DNA of 64,000 bases, taken from Oscillospiraceae bacterium. Lineage in GTDB: Bacteria > Bacillota > Clostridia > Oscillospirales > Ruminococcaceae. Positions 24,908-32,835 of this stretch are shown piece by piece (positions within the stretch are counted from its first letter, which is position 1; the number at the start of each line of letters is the position of its first letter). Location: assembly GCA_025757845.1 (NCBI GenBank), contig CP107211.1, forward strand, positions 1,674,001 to 1,738,000, read 5' to 3'. A model generated the notes under the pieces. It was not told the DNA's origin. It worked only from the letters and a program-made list of their open reading frames with translations, and searched no databases. Both the position numbers and the translations under genes were made by a program.

Positions 24908-26854
24908 TTATTTGCCTTTGGCGGGCTCTGCCACGCTTTCCAGCCCCATGCGGGTGAGGGCATAGCCCTTGCCAAACATCAGGTCATATTGCAGCATCCA
25001 GTGCTCCTGGGTCCAGCGCTGCTGGAACTCGGTGGGTTCCAGCGTGGTGGTGCCGTCCAGGTTCATGGTCACGCCGCGGGTGCAGGCGCGGCTGGCCACC
25101 CGGAGCTGCCGGTTCAGGAACTGGAAGTACAGCGGCTGCTGCAGGCCGTAGAGGTTCATCATCACCGGCGAGATGTCGTAGGCGGCAATGGTGCCCAGGT
25201 CCACCTGTGCGTCACTGTAGTTGGACCACAGGAGCAGCGTGGTCTGGTGCAGGCGGGGGTCCGCGCTGGAATCGCTGGCATAGCCGGTGGTGGTGTACAC
25301 GTCGTAGTTGGAGTCGATGGGGTTGTAGTGGTCGCCCCAGAACACCAGAATGACCGGCTCATCCACCTGCGAGAAGTACGCCGTCAGCTTGCCCAGCATG
25401 GCGTCGGCGTCCCGGATGCCGGTGGCAAAGTCCTCCAGCGCGCCCACCGTGCTGGCCTTCATGCCCGCCGGGTGTTCCAGCACCTTCACGCGCTGGTCGT
25501 CGGGGTAGTTGTCCTTATTATAATTGGTATGATTCTGCATGGTGACTGCGTGCAGGAACACCGGCTCGTCGGAGGATGCCTTCATCTTCTCATACTGGCC
25601 GATGATCTGGTCTGCCATGGAATCATCCGTGACCAGGCCGTTCGTCCAATAGTGTTTGCGCACCTTGGTCACACCATGCATGTCTTCCAGACTGATAAAA
25701 TCATCCAGTCCCAGGTTGGGGTAAGCCGTGTCGCGGCTCCAGTACTTGGCCCAGAAGCAGTGCACGGCGGCCGTCTGGTAGCCCTGCGTCTTGAGGTAGC
25801 TGGGCAGGGCGAACATGGGCTTGGTGACGTGCTGCTGATAGGGCTTGGAGCCGCTGGGCAGGAAGGACGCCGAATAGCCGGTCAGAGCCTCGAACTCCAC
25901 ATCACAGGTGCCACCGCCAAAGCTGGGGCTGTAGGCCCGGCCATAGGCGCTGGTCTGCTGCAGGGCGTGCAAGTTGGCCGACACATCCGTGTCGAACTTG
26001 ATGCCGTACTGTTCCAGCTCCGACACATCCCAGTAGGACTCGTTCATCACATAAATAATGGTAGGCTTTTTACCTGCTCGTCCTTGGGCGGTGGTGGCCG
26101 CGTAGCTGGTGGGGTACAGCGGGCTGGTGGAGAACTTTCGGCTCTCATCCACATTGTCCAGAATGGCATCCACCGTCTCTTCTGAGTAGTTGTCCGGCTT
26201 GTCGATCTCCAGATTGGACAGGTTGGTCATAAAGCCGGTGACAACACCATAGTAGCGGTAATAGCGGTCCTGCATCCAGGGGTCCGGCACGATGCCGATG
26301 GCCTGGCAGACGGCCGGCTGCAAATACACGCCAAAAATCAGCAGGCACAGGGCCGCTGCGGTGGCCGCACTGCCCGCCACACGGGGCAGCCAGCGCTGTT
26401 TATGCCGCCCACGGTACAGGAAAAAGCTGCCCGCCATCAGCGCCAGTTCCACCACGACCGTGACGATCATGCTGGTCTGGATCCTGATGCCGGCAGCGGA
26501 CGCCACACCGGCGGCCTCCGACACCTGTGCCAGGTCCCAGGGCAGGAAGGGTTCACCGCGCAGCTGCAGGGTATAGAAATTCACCGCGCAGGGTACGCAG
26601 CCCAGTACCGCCATGCCCAGCGTAGACAGCGGCGGCAGCCGGAAGATCCAGTCCAGCAGCAGCCAGACCAGAAACAGGAACAGCCATGCCAGCAGATAGG
26701 CCTCGGCATGGGGGAAAATAAAGCTCGTAACGGTGTCCGCCGTCAGCGCACCGCGGGCGATCCACTCGCCCAGCAGCATCGTGATCAGCGATGCCGCCAG
26801 CGGGAACGCCATGCGGGCCGCCAGAAGCGGCTTGGGAGTTTTCAACGAATTCAT
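24908..26854 (-). CDS. LtaS-type phosphoglycerol transferase
   Basis: 648 aa from ATG 26854 (AAAGGATCGG upstream). Five N-terminal membrane helices (about 15-190) precede an extracellular sulfatase-fold domain (about 250-580). Metal-site and nucleophile motifs: IYVMNESYWDVSEL, then SPSFGGGTCDVEFEALTG, where the Thr of GTCDVE is the expected nucleophile, and VFWGDHYNP. This family polymerises or transfers phosphoglycerol onto lipoteichoic acid or other glycolipids at the outer membrane face. It has its own upstream region; the next gene on the strand is rpsB with a separate promoter. Confidence 0.92.
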   Translation of the reverse strand: MNSLKTPKPLLAARMAFPLAASLITMLLGEWIARGALTADTVTSFIFPHAEAYLLAWLFLFLVWLLLDWIFRLPPLSTLGMAVLGCVPCAVNFYTLQLRGEPFLPWDLAQVSEAAGVASAAGIRIQTSMIVTVVVELALMAGSFFLYRGRHKQRWLPRVAGSAATAAALCLLIFGVYLQPAVCQAIGIVPDPWMQDRYYRYYGVVTGFMTNLSNLEIDKPDNYSEETVDAILDNVDESRKFSTSPLYPTSYAATTAQGRAGKKPTIIYVMNESYWDVSELEQYGIKFDTDVSANLHALQQTSAYGRAYSPSFGGGTCDVEFEALTGYSASFLPSGSKPYQQHVTKPMFALPSYLKTQGYQTAAVHCFWAKYWSRDTAYPNLGLDDFISLEDMHGVTKVRKHYWTNGLVTDDSMADQIIGQYEKMKASSDEPVFLHAVTMQNHTNYNKDNYPDDQRVKVLEHPAGMKASTVGALEDFATGIRDADAMLGKLTAYFSQVDEPVILVFWGDHYNPIDSNYDVYTTTGYASDSSADPRLHQTTLLLWSNYSDAQVDLGTIAAYDISPVMMNLYGLQQPLYFQFLNRQLRVASRACTRGVTMNLDGTTTLEPTEFQQRWTQEHWMLQYDLMFGKGYALTRMGLESVAEPAKGK

Positions 26855-26996
26855 GGGTCCGATCCTTTCCACATCTACCAGCAGAATCTCCTCGGTTCGT
26901 GCTTTTGCACAAGCCTTCTGCGATTATTATAGTCATTCCTCCGAAAATGTCCACCCCTGTTTTACAAAAAAATCACCCGTTTTTTGTAAAACCTGC

Positions 26997-27290
26997 TCAG
27001 AGCCCCAGCCTTGCGCGCAGGCTCTGCCACAGCCCGGGCTTCGAGGGCGCAGCCGAGGGCAGCTGGGTATGCACCAGCACTGCGTCGGTGCCGATGGTCT
27101 CGATCTCCTGCCACGGAATGGTCAGGTTCTCTTCCCTGCCCAGCAGGCCGAACAGACGGGGCCGCCCCAGCAGGATCAGGCTCTGCAGACGGGCGGTGGC
27201 GGGATCAAAGGCCAGATCATCGGCCCGGCCCAGGCACACCCCCTGCTCCAGCTGCACAACTTCCTTTTCGCAAAGTTCCCGGATGGTCAC
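26997..27290 (-). CDS. YlmC/YmxH-family PRC-barrel protein
   Basis: 97 aa. MTIRELCEKEVVQLEQGVCLG and LIPWQEIETIG-type ending (here LTIPWQEIETIGTDAVLV) are the YlmC/YmxH signature, a one-domain PRC-barrel protein linked to sporulation in Bacillus and Clostridium. The C-terminal 15 residues differ from the family. Its role in a probable non-sporulator is unknown. It is divergent from the next HAD gene. Confidence 0.8.
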   Translation of the reverse strand: MTIRELCEKEVVQLEQGVCLGRADDLAFDPATARLQSLILLGRPRLFGLLGREENLTIPWQEIETIGTDAVLVHTQLPSAAPSKPGLWQSLRARLGL

Positions 27291-27373
27291 AGCACCTCTC
27301 CCCTCTCTGCCACCAGCCTATGCGGCCCGGGCCGCGTCCATGCAAAAAGCGGTGGAAAAGCACCGCCGGGTTG

Positions 27374-27382
27374 TGGTATACT
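27374..27382 (+). promoter_or_regulatory. Extended -10 promoter for the HAD gene
   Basis: TGGTATACT (27374-27382), an extended -10, 44 bases before the ATG and just after a small GCGGTG/CACCGC hairpin; no clear -35. Confidence 0.5.
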
Positions 27383-27425
27383 GGAGCTGTTCCCCAACAA
27401 CTCTGAATAAAGCGAGGCAGCTTGT

Positions 27426-28040
27426 ATGTATAAAAGTATCGTGTTTGACCTGGGCGGCGTGATGATCGACTTTGACCCCAGGGGCTATCTGGTGGACCGC
27501 CTGTGCAACGCCGAGACCGAGGAAGAGGTCTACGACCTGACCTTTGGCAGCGAGGAATGGAAGCTGCTGGATGCCGGGCTCATCTCCCGCTTTGACGGCA
27601 ACCACCGGATGCTGGAAAAGGCCCGGGCTGCGGGTCGTGCCTTTGAGGTGCAGGGCGTGCTGGACGACTGGCTGCACATCCTGCGGCCCCGGCACCGGAT
27701 GGAAGAGCTGGTGCGCCGCCTGAAGAGCCACGGCTACTGCGTGTACTACCTGAGCAACATCCCGCAGGATGTGCTGGACCTGCTCCGGGACCGGGGCGTG
27801 CTGGACGGCTTTGACGGTGGTGTGGCTTCCTGTGAGGTGCACGTCAACAAGCCGGACCCGAAGATCTACAAGGCCCTGCTGGACAAGTATTCTCTCAAGG
27901 CCGAGGAGTGCGTGTTCATCGACGACCGGCTGGAGAATGTGCAGGCCGCCTTTGCGCTGGGCTTTGCCGGCATCCAGATGAAGGACAGCGTCGGCACCCT
28001 GGTGCGCAGCCTTGCCACCTGCAACGTGATGCTGCGGTAA
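27426..28040 (+). CDS. HAD-IA hydrolase (YihX-like)
   Basis: 204 aa. Motif I IVFDLGGVMIDFDPRGY (Asp8, Gly10-Gly11 form typical of the YihX/epoxide-hydrolase-N group), motif II YYLSNIP, motif III lysine NKPDPKIYKALL, motif IV CVFIDDRLENVQAA. YihX dephosphorylates alpha-glucose-1-phosphate in E. coli; the substrate here is not provable. Single gene with a strong terminator. Confidence 0.88.
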   Translation: MYKSIVFDLGGVMIDFDPRGYLVDRLCNAETEEEVYDLTFGSEEWKLLDAGLISRFDGNHRMLEKARAAGRAFEVQGVLDDWLHILRPRHRMEELVRRLKSHGYCVYYLSNIPQDVLDLLRDRGVLDGFDGGVASCEVHVNKPDPKIYKALLDKYSLKAEECVFIDDRLENVQAAFALGFAGIQMKDSVGTLVRSLATCNVMLR

Positions 28041-28054
28041 CCTTTCTACAGACA

Positions 28055-28097
28055 AACAGCCCCCGCCGGGCATTCTCGTCCCGGCGGGGGCTGTTCT
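28055..28097. terminator. Bidirectional terminator
   Basis: 16-base arms AACAGCCCCCGCCGGG (28055-28070) and CCCGGCGGGGGCTGTT (28080-28095) between the convergent HAD gene and the DUF1540 gene. Confidence 0.9.
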
Positions 28098-28109
28098 TTG
28101 TGTGCAGAA

Positions 28110-28268
28110 TTACTTTTCCTCGTAGTTCTGGCAGTAGTGCGGGGTGCCTTCCTGCTGCGTATTGCAGGTGCACTGCTCGGTCACTTTGATCTGCGGCAGG
28201 TCACATTTGCAGCCGGCCACATTGTGGCAGCATGCGCAGACATCACAGGTAACACCGATGTTTTCCAT
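28110..28268 (-). CDS. DUF1540 cysteine-rich small protein
   Basis: 52 aa from ATG 28268 (AGAGGTGATC upstream). Seven to eight cysteines in the DUF1540 pattern: VTCDVCACCHNVAGCKCDLP, then CTCNTQ and HYCQNYE. These small proteins are common in Clostridia, probably metal-binding, with unknown role. It is the last gene before a terminator, 45 bases after the neighbouring gene. Confidence 0.85.
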   Translation of the reverse strand: MENIGVTCDVCACCHNVAGCKCDLPQIKVTEQCTCNTQQEGTPHYCQNYEEK

Positions 28269-28312
28269 ATTGATCACCTCTCTGCAGACAGGATGCCCCG
28301 TCTGCCGGGCGA

Positions 28313-28673
28313 TTATGCATCCGTTTTTTGCGCTTCCCGTTTTGCCTTGAGGGTCACCGCCACATGTTTCACGGACAGCATCGGGTGCACCGGCAGCATC
28401 CGGGGACCGGCCCAACGCATCACCGCGCGGATCTGCTCCCGCATGGCAGGCTTGTAGCAGTGCACTTTGCAGGCCGAACAGAAGGTCTTGGTCTCCATGA
28501 ACGGGCATTTGTCAATACGGGCCAGTGCGTAGTCCTGCAGTTCCTGACAGGCCGGGCACCGCTGCCCTTTGGGTGTTTTGTGCTGTTTGCGGCAGTAAAG
28601 CGCGATCATCTCGCTCACCAGCAATTTTTCATCGGCACGTTTTTTTGTCTAAGTTCTTCGGGGTCTCCTGCAT
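28313..28673 (-). pseudogene. Nitrous oxide-stimulated promoter family gene, frameshifted at an A7 run
   Basis: The main frame (from about 28645 to 28313) reads ..EKLLVSEMIALYCRKQH, then CPACQELQDYA, CSACKVHCYKP and VMRWAGPRM. This is the Cys/His pattern of the nitrous oxide-stimulated promoter family. That frame has no ATG or ribosome site at its 5' end. A strong AGGAGG plus ATG at 28673 opens another frame, MQETPKNLDKK, which hits the A7 run at 28640-28646 (plus-strand T7). Removing one base there would join the two into one ~120-residue protein. Either a recent indel, a sequencing error or slippage at the run. If translated as is, TTG 28624 or ATG 28609 would be the starts. Confidence 0.65.
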
Positions 28674-28696
28674 GAGATCCATTCCTCCTGCTGTTT

Positions 28697-28795
28697 TTAC
28701 TCCCGCTTCCGGCCTGAACGCACCGCTGCACGGCGCACTGCATGACGCAGCACCGCAAAGCAGGCTGTCACTCCAACTGCCACCACCACTGCCAT
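28697..28795 (-). CDS. Possible 32-aa single-helix membrane peptide
   Basis: ATG 28795 with GGAAGG nine bases upstream. The peptide has one hydrophobic helix (AVVVAVGVTACFAVL) followed by a basic tail RRAAVRSGRKRE. The stop lies 24 bases before the next gene's start, so it could be co-transcribed with it. The form is that of small membrane proteins often found beside iron/redox genes, but no family is recognised and it may be chance. Confidence 0.35.
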   Translation of the reverse strand: MAVVVAVGVTACFAVLRHAVRRAAVRSGRKRE

Positions 28796-28927
28796 ACACA
28801 CCGTCCTTCCAAAACCAAACGGCAGGGGCCGCAGACACGCTGCTGTGTCCGCCTGTCCCCTGCCGCATGTATTTACGTTCTTCTGTACAGGGCTGTCCGC
28901 AGTAGAACTGCCGGAACCGGCCCTATT

Positions 28928-28956
28928 AGTTTAGACGAACAAACCTCATTTGTCAA
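28928..28956 (-). promoter_or_regulatory. Promoter downstream of the flavodoxin gene
   Basis: Minus strand TTGACA (28951-28956), 17 bases, TAAACT (28928-28933). It would drive the small ORF, the frameshifted gene and DUF1540 with a leader of some 250 bases. The spacer contains TTTGTTCGTCTAAAC, a degenerate relative of the flavodoxin operators. Confidence 0.6.
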
Positions 28957-28974
28957 GAGACGCCCGGTCTGTGG

Positions 28975-29398
28975 TTACCAGGCAGCCAGGTCTGCGCCCA
29001 GCTTGCGGCAGGCTGCCTGCACGTCATCGTCCGGAGCCTCGTTGCAGATCAGGCCCTCGCCGCCGAACACCTGTGCACCGTCGCCCTGGGCACGCTCCAC
29101 CCAGTCACGCATCCACTGGCCGTCGCCCCCAGCCGTAGGAGCCGAACATAGCCACCTTCTTGCCGTTCAGCGAGCCCTCCAGATCCGAGAACATCGGCTC
29201 AAACTCGCTCTCCTCCAGCTGCTCGGCACCCATTGCAGGGCAGCCAAAGGCGACCACATCATACTCGCCCAGCTTGGCGGCGTTCATCTCGCTGCAAGGG
29301 ATGATGGTGGCGTTGGCACCTGCGCCCTCTGCGATGCAGTTTGCCATGGTCTCGGTGTTGCCGGTCTGGCTCCAGAATACGATTGCTACTTTGCTCAT
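28975..29398 (-). pseudogene. Flavodoxin, frameshifted by one base in a C5/G5 run
   Basis: The frame starts at 29398 with MSKVAIVFWSQTGNTETMAN, the FMN phosphate loop, continues through VVAFGCPAMGAEQLEE and VAMFGSYGWG, then shifts and stops after 97 residues. Deleting one G in the G5 run (plus strand C5 at 29126-29130) restores DGQWMRDWVERAQGDGAQVF and a normal C-terminus ending LGADLAAW at 28975. The full product would be about 140 aa, the usual short-chain flavodoxin. It is an electron carrier that replaces ferredoxin under iron limitation. A sequencing error is possible; if real the protein lacks part of its FMN-binding half. Confidence 0.85.
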
Positions 29399-29427
29399 TT
29401 GAATCGACCTCTCTCAATCAATCTTTC

Positions 29428-29443
29428 GTTAGTTTACGCTAAC
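29428..29443. promoter_or_regulatory. Inner operator-like dyad upstream of flavodoxin
   Basis: GTTAG-TTTACG-CTAAC, 30 bases before the flavodoxin start; the same arm-spacer design as the stronger copy at 29491-29510. Confidence 0.55.
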
Positions 29444-29490
29444 TTTCAGCTCCAGAAAAATGCGGCCGAACAATGCCGACGCATTTCTCG

Positions 29491-29510
29491 TGGTTAGTTT
29501 GTTCTAACCA
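29491..29510. promoter_or_regulatory. Operator-like dyad at the flavodoxin transcription start
   Basis: TGGTTAG-TTTGTT-CTAACCA, 7-bp perfect arms with 6-bp spacer, six bases downstream of the -10. The GTTAG/CTAAC arms resemble DtxR-type iron or manganese operators; a metal-responsive repressor is inferred. Confidence 0.6.
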
Positions 29511-29515
29511 TCAAT

Positions 29516-29544
29516 AGAATACCATAGGTTGGCAGGCTTGTCAA
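29516..29544 (-). promoter_or_regulatory. Flavodoxin promoter
   Basis: Minus strand TTGACA (29539-29544), 17 bases, TATTCT (29516-29521). Confidence 0.75.
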
Positions 29545-29547
29545 GGT

Positions 29548-30315
29548 TTACTGCTCAAAAACATGGAACAGAAGCAGCAATACCCCATAAATCACCGGCT
29601 GATGCAGCAGATAGATCCCCAGCGAGTGTCGGCCCAGCCAGCCCAGCGGCGCACAAACCGACCGGCGCAGCGGCTCCATGCGGGCCCGCCCCATGCAGAA
29701 ATGCAGGAAGTACCCTGCCCAGAACAAAAACAGCCAGGGCAGCAGCGGAAAGTAATCCGTGGAGAAAAAGCCCCGCGGGAAAAAGCCGAAGAACGCCGTA
29801 AAGAGGTTGGCATACCAGACACCCGGCAGCAGCATCTGCCACGGGCCCAGCTGCCAGAAGCCATCCTGTGTGTGGTAGGTTGCCGCAAACAGCAGCAGCG
29901 ACACCACCAGCCCGGCCCATGCCGGGATCTTTTGCAGCAACGGCTGCAGAAGGCCGGTAATGAGCATGGCCGCCCCCAGCAGGGTGAGCACCCCGAACAC
30001 GACCCGGTCCTCCGGCATGAACAGCAGGGTGACCGCCGTGACCAGCACCCCCGCCCCGGAAACGATCAGCCCGCGCCGCAGCGGGCGATGCCCCAGCGGC
30101 AGGCAAAAGCCAGACAGCAGAATGAACACCCAGCAGATGCTCTGCTGCCACAGGTGCCCCTGCCAGCCCGTATACCATGCGGCAGACATGCCAAACAAAA
30201 AGATCAGATCCCAACAGGCATGATAGCCGATCATGCTGAGCAGGTCCAGCCCGCGCAGCTCATCCAGCAGCGCATAGCGGCCCGCTGCCGGTTTGTTTTT
30301 GGAAGGTATGTCCAT
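29548..30315 (-). CDS. DUF1624 / heparan-alpha-glucosaminide acetyltransferase-like membrane protein
   Basis: 255 aa with seven or more hydrophobic helices. The start LLDELRGLDLLSMIGYHACW (about 16-35) contains the conserved RG and the His of the acyltransferase-3/HGSNAT fold, and the end has GWLGRHSLGIYLLHQPVIYG. These proteins move acetyl groups across the membrane to glycans; the acceptor is unknown. Its stop lies within four bases of the flavodoxin -35, so the two are separate units. Confidence 0.8.
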   Translation of the reverse strand: MDIPSKNKPAAGRYALLDELRGLDLLSMIGYHACWDLIFLFGMSAAWYTGWQGHLWQQSICWVFILLSGFCLPLGHRPLRRGLIVSGAGVLVTAVTLLFMPEDRVVFGVLTLLGAAMLITGLLQPLLQKIPAWAGLVVSLLLFAATYHTQDGFWQLGPWQMLLPGVWYANLFTAFFGFFPRGFFSTDYFPLLPWLFLFWAGYFLHFCMGRARMEPLRRSVCAPLGWLGRHSLGIYLLHQPVIYGVLLLLFHVFEQ

Positions 30316-30446
30316 TCCCGTCCCCTCTTTTCGTGCAGTTTGTTTTAGTATAAGCCGCTGGGCCGGGGTGTGTCAAGGCGCAAAAAGCCCGCTGCACGGC
30401 GGGACGCACTGTGCAGCGGGCAGAATGGATGACTGGGGAAACCCGA

Positions 30447-30998
30447 TCAGACTTCGGTGTTGAAGTAGCGCTTCAGCAGGCCCTCGAAGCCGCGGCCGTG
30501 ACGAGCCTCGTCCTTCGCCATCTCATGGACGGTGTCATGGATGGCATCCAGGTTCAGGGCCTTTGCCTTCTTGGCCAGGTCCATCTTGCCGGAGCAGGCA
30601 CCGCACTCGGCCTCGGCACGCATCATCAGGTTCTTCTTGGTGCTGTCGGTCACGACCTCGCCCAGCAGCTCGGCAAAGCGGGATGCATGGTCAGCTTCCT
30701 CATAAGCGTAGCGCTTGTAAGCCTCGGCGATCTCGGGGTAGCCCTCACGCTCTGCCACACGGGCCATGGCCAGGTACATGCCGACCTCGCTGCACTCACC
30801 CTCAAAGTTGGCGCGCAGACCGTCCACGATCTCCTGGGGCACACCCTCAGCCTTGCCGATGCCTACAACGTGCTCGGTGACATAGGTGTTGCCCTTCTTC
30901 TCAACAAAAGCGGAGGCAGGAGCCTTGCAAACGGGGCACTGAGCAGGGATCTCGCCCTCAGCAATATAACCACAGACGGTGCAAACATATTTCTTCAT
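30447..30998 (-). CDS. rbr: Reverse rubrerythrin (NADH peroxidase)
   Basis: 183 aa. The rubredoxin-like iron site comes first: CTVCGY (6-11) and CPVCKAP (21-27). The ferritin-like di-iron domain follows, with [26 protein letters not shown] and [11 protein letters not shown]. The N-terminal rubredoxin makes it a reverse rubrerythrin, an H2O2/O2-induced peroxidase of Clostridia. Single gene with a strong promoter and a Fur/PerR-like box. Confidence 0.93.
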   Translation of the reverse strand: MKKYVCTVCGYIAEGEIPAQCPVCKAPASAFVEKKGNTYVTEHVVGIGKAEGVPQEIVDGLRANFEGECSEVGMYLAMARVAEREGYPEIAEAYKRYAYEEADHASRFAELLGEVVTDSTKKNLMMRAEAECGACSGKMDLAKKAKALNLDAIHDTVHEMAKDEARHGRGFEGLLKRYFNTEV

Positions 30999-31084
30999 AA
31001 GAACAGACCTCCATCATTCTCTGATTGATTCATTTTGAAATCGAAGTGCAGGTGTTGGTACTCACCAGCGCTTCTCATGGCTCT

Positions 31085-31113
31085 ATTATAGCGAATAGTT
31101 CCTAGTTAGTCAA
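31085..31113 (-). promoter_or_regulatory. Reverse rubrerythrin promoter
   Basis: Minus strand TTGACT (31108-31113), 17 bases, TATAAT (31085-31090); leader about 80 bases. Confidence 0.8.
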
Positions 31114-31122
31114 GCATAATTT

Positions 31123-31137
31123 TAAGAATTATTCTCA
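31123..31137. promoter_or_regulatory. Fur/PerR-like box
   Basis: TAAGAAT-T-ATTCTCA is a 7-1-7 dyad with one mismatch, matching 11 of 14 positions of the Fur consensus TGATAATNATTATCA. It ends ten bases upstream of the -35, so it is likely a metal/peroxide operator, though a little far out for simple repression. Confidence 0.5.
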
Positions 31138-31148
31138 ATTACAAAAAA

Positions 31149-31176
31149 CTGGCAAGGTCACTAAAAACCTTGCCAG
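31149..31176. terminator. uraA terminator (bidirectional)
   Basis: Arms CTGGCAAGGT and ACCTTGCCAG with A/T runs on both sides. Confidence 0.85.
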
Positions 31177-31231
31177 AAAACTATGCGCTTTGCCGGGTTT
31201 CCTCGGACGCATCTATTTTATTGTAGGGAGA

Positions 31232-32593
31232 TCAGACCTGCAGGTTGCTGCTGGAAGCAGCCTCGGAGCCGTCGGCAGCGTCAAACTCGTAGTCGTTACC
31301 GGGCAGGATGGCGTTGAGCAGAATGCCGGCAATGGCAGCGATGGCCAGACCGGACAGGTTGATGTTAACGCCTGCGATGGCAAAGCTGACGCCGCCCACC
31401 GAGTTGAAGCCCAGGGCGCACACCAGAATGACAGCGGCCACGATCAGGTTGCGGCTGTTGGTAAAGTCCACCCGGTTCTCCACCACATTGCGCACACCGA
31501 TGGCGGAGATCATGCCGTAGAGCACAAAGCTGATGCCGCCGATAATGCCGGTGGGGATGGTGTTGATGACGGCCTCAAACTTGGGGCTGAAGCTCAGGAT
31601 GATGGCCAGCACAGCGGCAATGCGGATGACCAGCGGGTCGTAGATCTTGCTGAGGGCCAGCACGCCGGTGTTCTCGCCGTAGGTGGTGTTGGCCGGGCCG
31701 CCCAGCAGGCCGGCCATGGTGGTGGCCAGACCGTCGCCCAGCAGGGTGCGGTTCAGGCCGGGGTCATTGATATAGTTGTGGCCGACGGTAGCGCTGATGG
31801 CGGCGATATCGCCCACATGCTCCATCATGGTAGCCAGTGCGATGGGGATGATGGTGAACAGAGCGCTGATGAATTCCGGGCTGCCGTCGATGGCGAACAG
31901 ACCCATGGCCTCCTTGTGCAGGGGGATGCCGAACCAGGCCGCGTCGGCGATCTTCTGGAAGTCCACGGCACCGGTGACCAGAGCCACCGCGTAGGACACC
32001 AGCACACCGATCAGGATGGGCAGGATCTTGACCATGCCCTTACCCCAGATGTTGCAGATAATGACCACGCCCAGCGCCACAAAGGCCAGCAGCCAGTTGG
32101 TCTGGCAGTTTTTGATGGCAGAGGGAGCCAGGATCAGACCGATGGAGATGATGATGGGGCCGGTGACCACCGGGGGGAAGAACCGCATGATGCGGCGGAT
32201 GCCGAAGGTGGAGATCAGCAGGCTGGCCACCAGGTACACCAGGCCGGAGAAGGCAACGGCGGCGCAGGCGTAGGGCAGCATCTTGGTGTTGACCACGGTC
32301 AGGTTGCCGTCAGCGTCTGCCAGCATGGGGGCCACGATGGAGAAACCGCCCAGGTAGGCAAAGGAGGAGCCCAGGAAGGCCGGGACCTTCTTTTTGGTGA
32401 TCAGATGGAACAGCAGCGTGCCCAGACCAGCGCACAGCAGCGTGGTGGAAACGCTCAGGCCGGTGAGCAGCGGCACCAGCACCGTGGCACCAAACATAGC
32501 AAACATGTGCTGCACACCCAGGATCAGCATCCGTCCGGTGCCCAGCTGTCGAGCGTCGTATACGCCCTTGGAGTAATCGATCTGTTTACTCAT
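31232..32593 (-). CDS. uraA: Uracil/xanthine permease
   Basis: 453 aa with 14 predicted helices. NCS2 signatures: HMFAMFGATVLVPLLTG (about 28-44), VTGPIIISIGLILAP, and GDGLATTMAGLLGGPANTTYGEN with the conserved substrate-site region. The uracil-type N-terminus fits UraA/PyrP. It imports uracil (or xanthine) by proton symport. Expression is probably set by the leader ORF and attenuator upstream. Confidence 0.93.
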   Translation of the reverse strand: MSKQIDYSKGVYDARQLGTGRMLILGVQHMFAMFGATVLVPLLTGLSVSTTLLCAGLGTLLFHLITKKKVPAFLGSSFAYLGGFSIVAPMLADADGNLTVVNTKMLPYACAAVAFSGLVYLVASLLISTFGIRRIMRFFPPVVTGPIIISIGLILAPSAIKNCQTNWLLAFVALGVVIICNIWGKGMVKILPILIGVLVSYAVALVTGAVDFQKIADAAWFGIPLHKEAMGLFAIDGSPEFISALFTIIPIALATMMEHVGDIAAISATVGHNYINDPGLNRTLLGDGLATTMAGLLGGPANTTYGENTGVLALSKIYDPLVIRIAAVLAIILSFSPKFEAVINTIPTGIIGGISFVLYGMISAIGVRNVVENRVDFTNSRNLIVAAVILVCALGFNSVGGVSFAIAGVNINLSGLAIAAIAGILLNAILPGNDYEFDAADGSEAASSSNLQV

Positions 32594-32729
32594 GGATTTT
32601 GTATACCTCCTGCATCAGCCCAAAAAAAGAGGCATTGCCGCGGTGAACGGCAGTGCCTCCCGAATTGGGAACAATAATGACGCCCGGAAAAATAAAAACA
32701 GAACAGCGCAGTCGATGCATATTCGGCAT
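32586..32729 (-). CDS. Leader ORF of uraA, pyrBI-like attenuation
   Basis: 47 codons from ATG 32729, preceded by AAAGGAGAGAG. The ORF spans a T-rich stretch (32687-32704, reading TGTTCTGTTTTTATTTTT on the transcribed sense) and then the intrinsic terminator. It ends at TAA 32586-32588, overlapping the uraA ATG (ATGAGTAA). The peptide itself (MPNMHRLRCSVFIFPG...) looks unimportant. The arrangement of a U-rich pause tract, a coupled leader peptide and a terminator inside the ORF mirrors E. coli pyrBI, where low UTP lets the ribosome catch polymerase and block the terminator. That mechanism is inferred here. Confidence 0.6.
   Translation of the reverse strand: MPNMHRLRCSVFIFPGVIIVPNSGGTAVHRGNASFFGLMQEVYKIHE
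32622..32659 (-). terminator. Attenuator terminator in the uraA leader
   Basis: Arms CGGCAGTGCCTC (32648-32659) and GAGGCATTGCCG (32629-32640) with a T7 run on the minus strand (32622-32628), 29 bases before the uraA start and inside the leader ORF. Confidence 0.85.
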
Positions 32730-32835
32730 ACCGCTCTCTCCTTTCGCCCGGGTCTTCCAAACCGCCGGAACCGTTCCGGCCAGAAGCCTGTCCGCCCGCA
32801 CCCCAAACCGGGCCGCCGGGCAGGCTTTACTGGAT

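Noticed and set aside
28629-28868. 79-codon minus-strand frame as a separate gene
   Set aside because: Only its last residues (from 28673) look real, as the 5' piece of the frameshifted gene; the rest is low-complexity and lacks a ribosome site.
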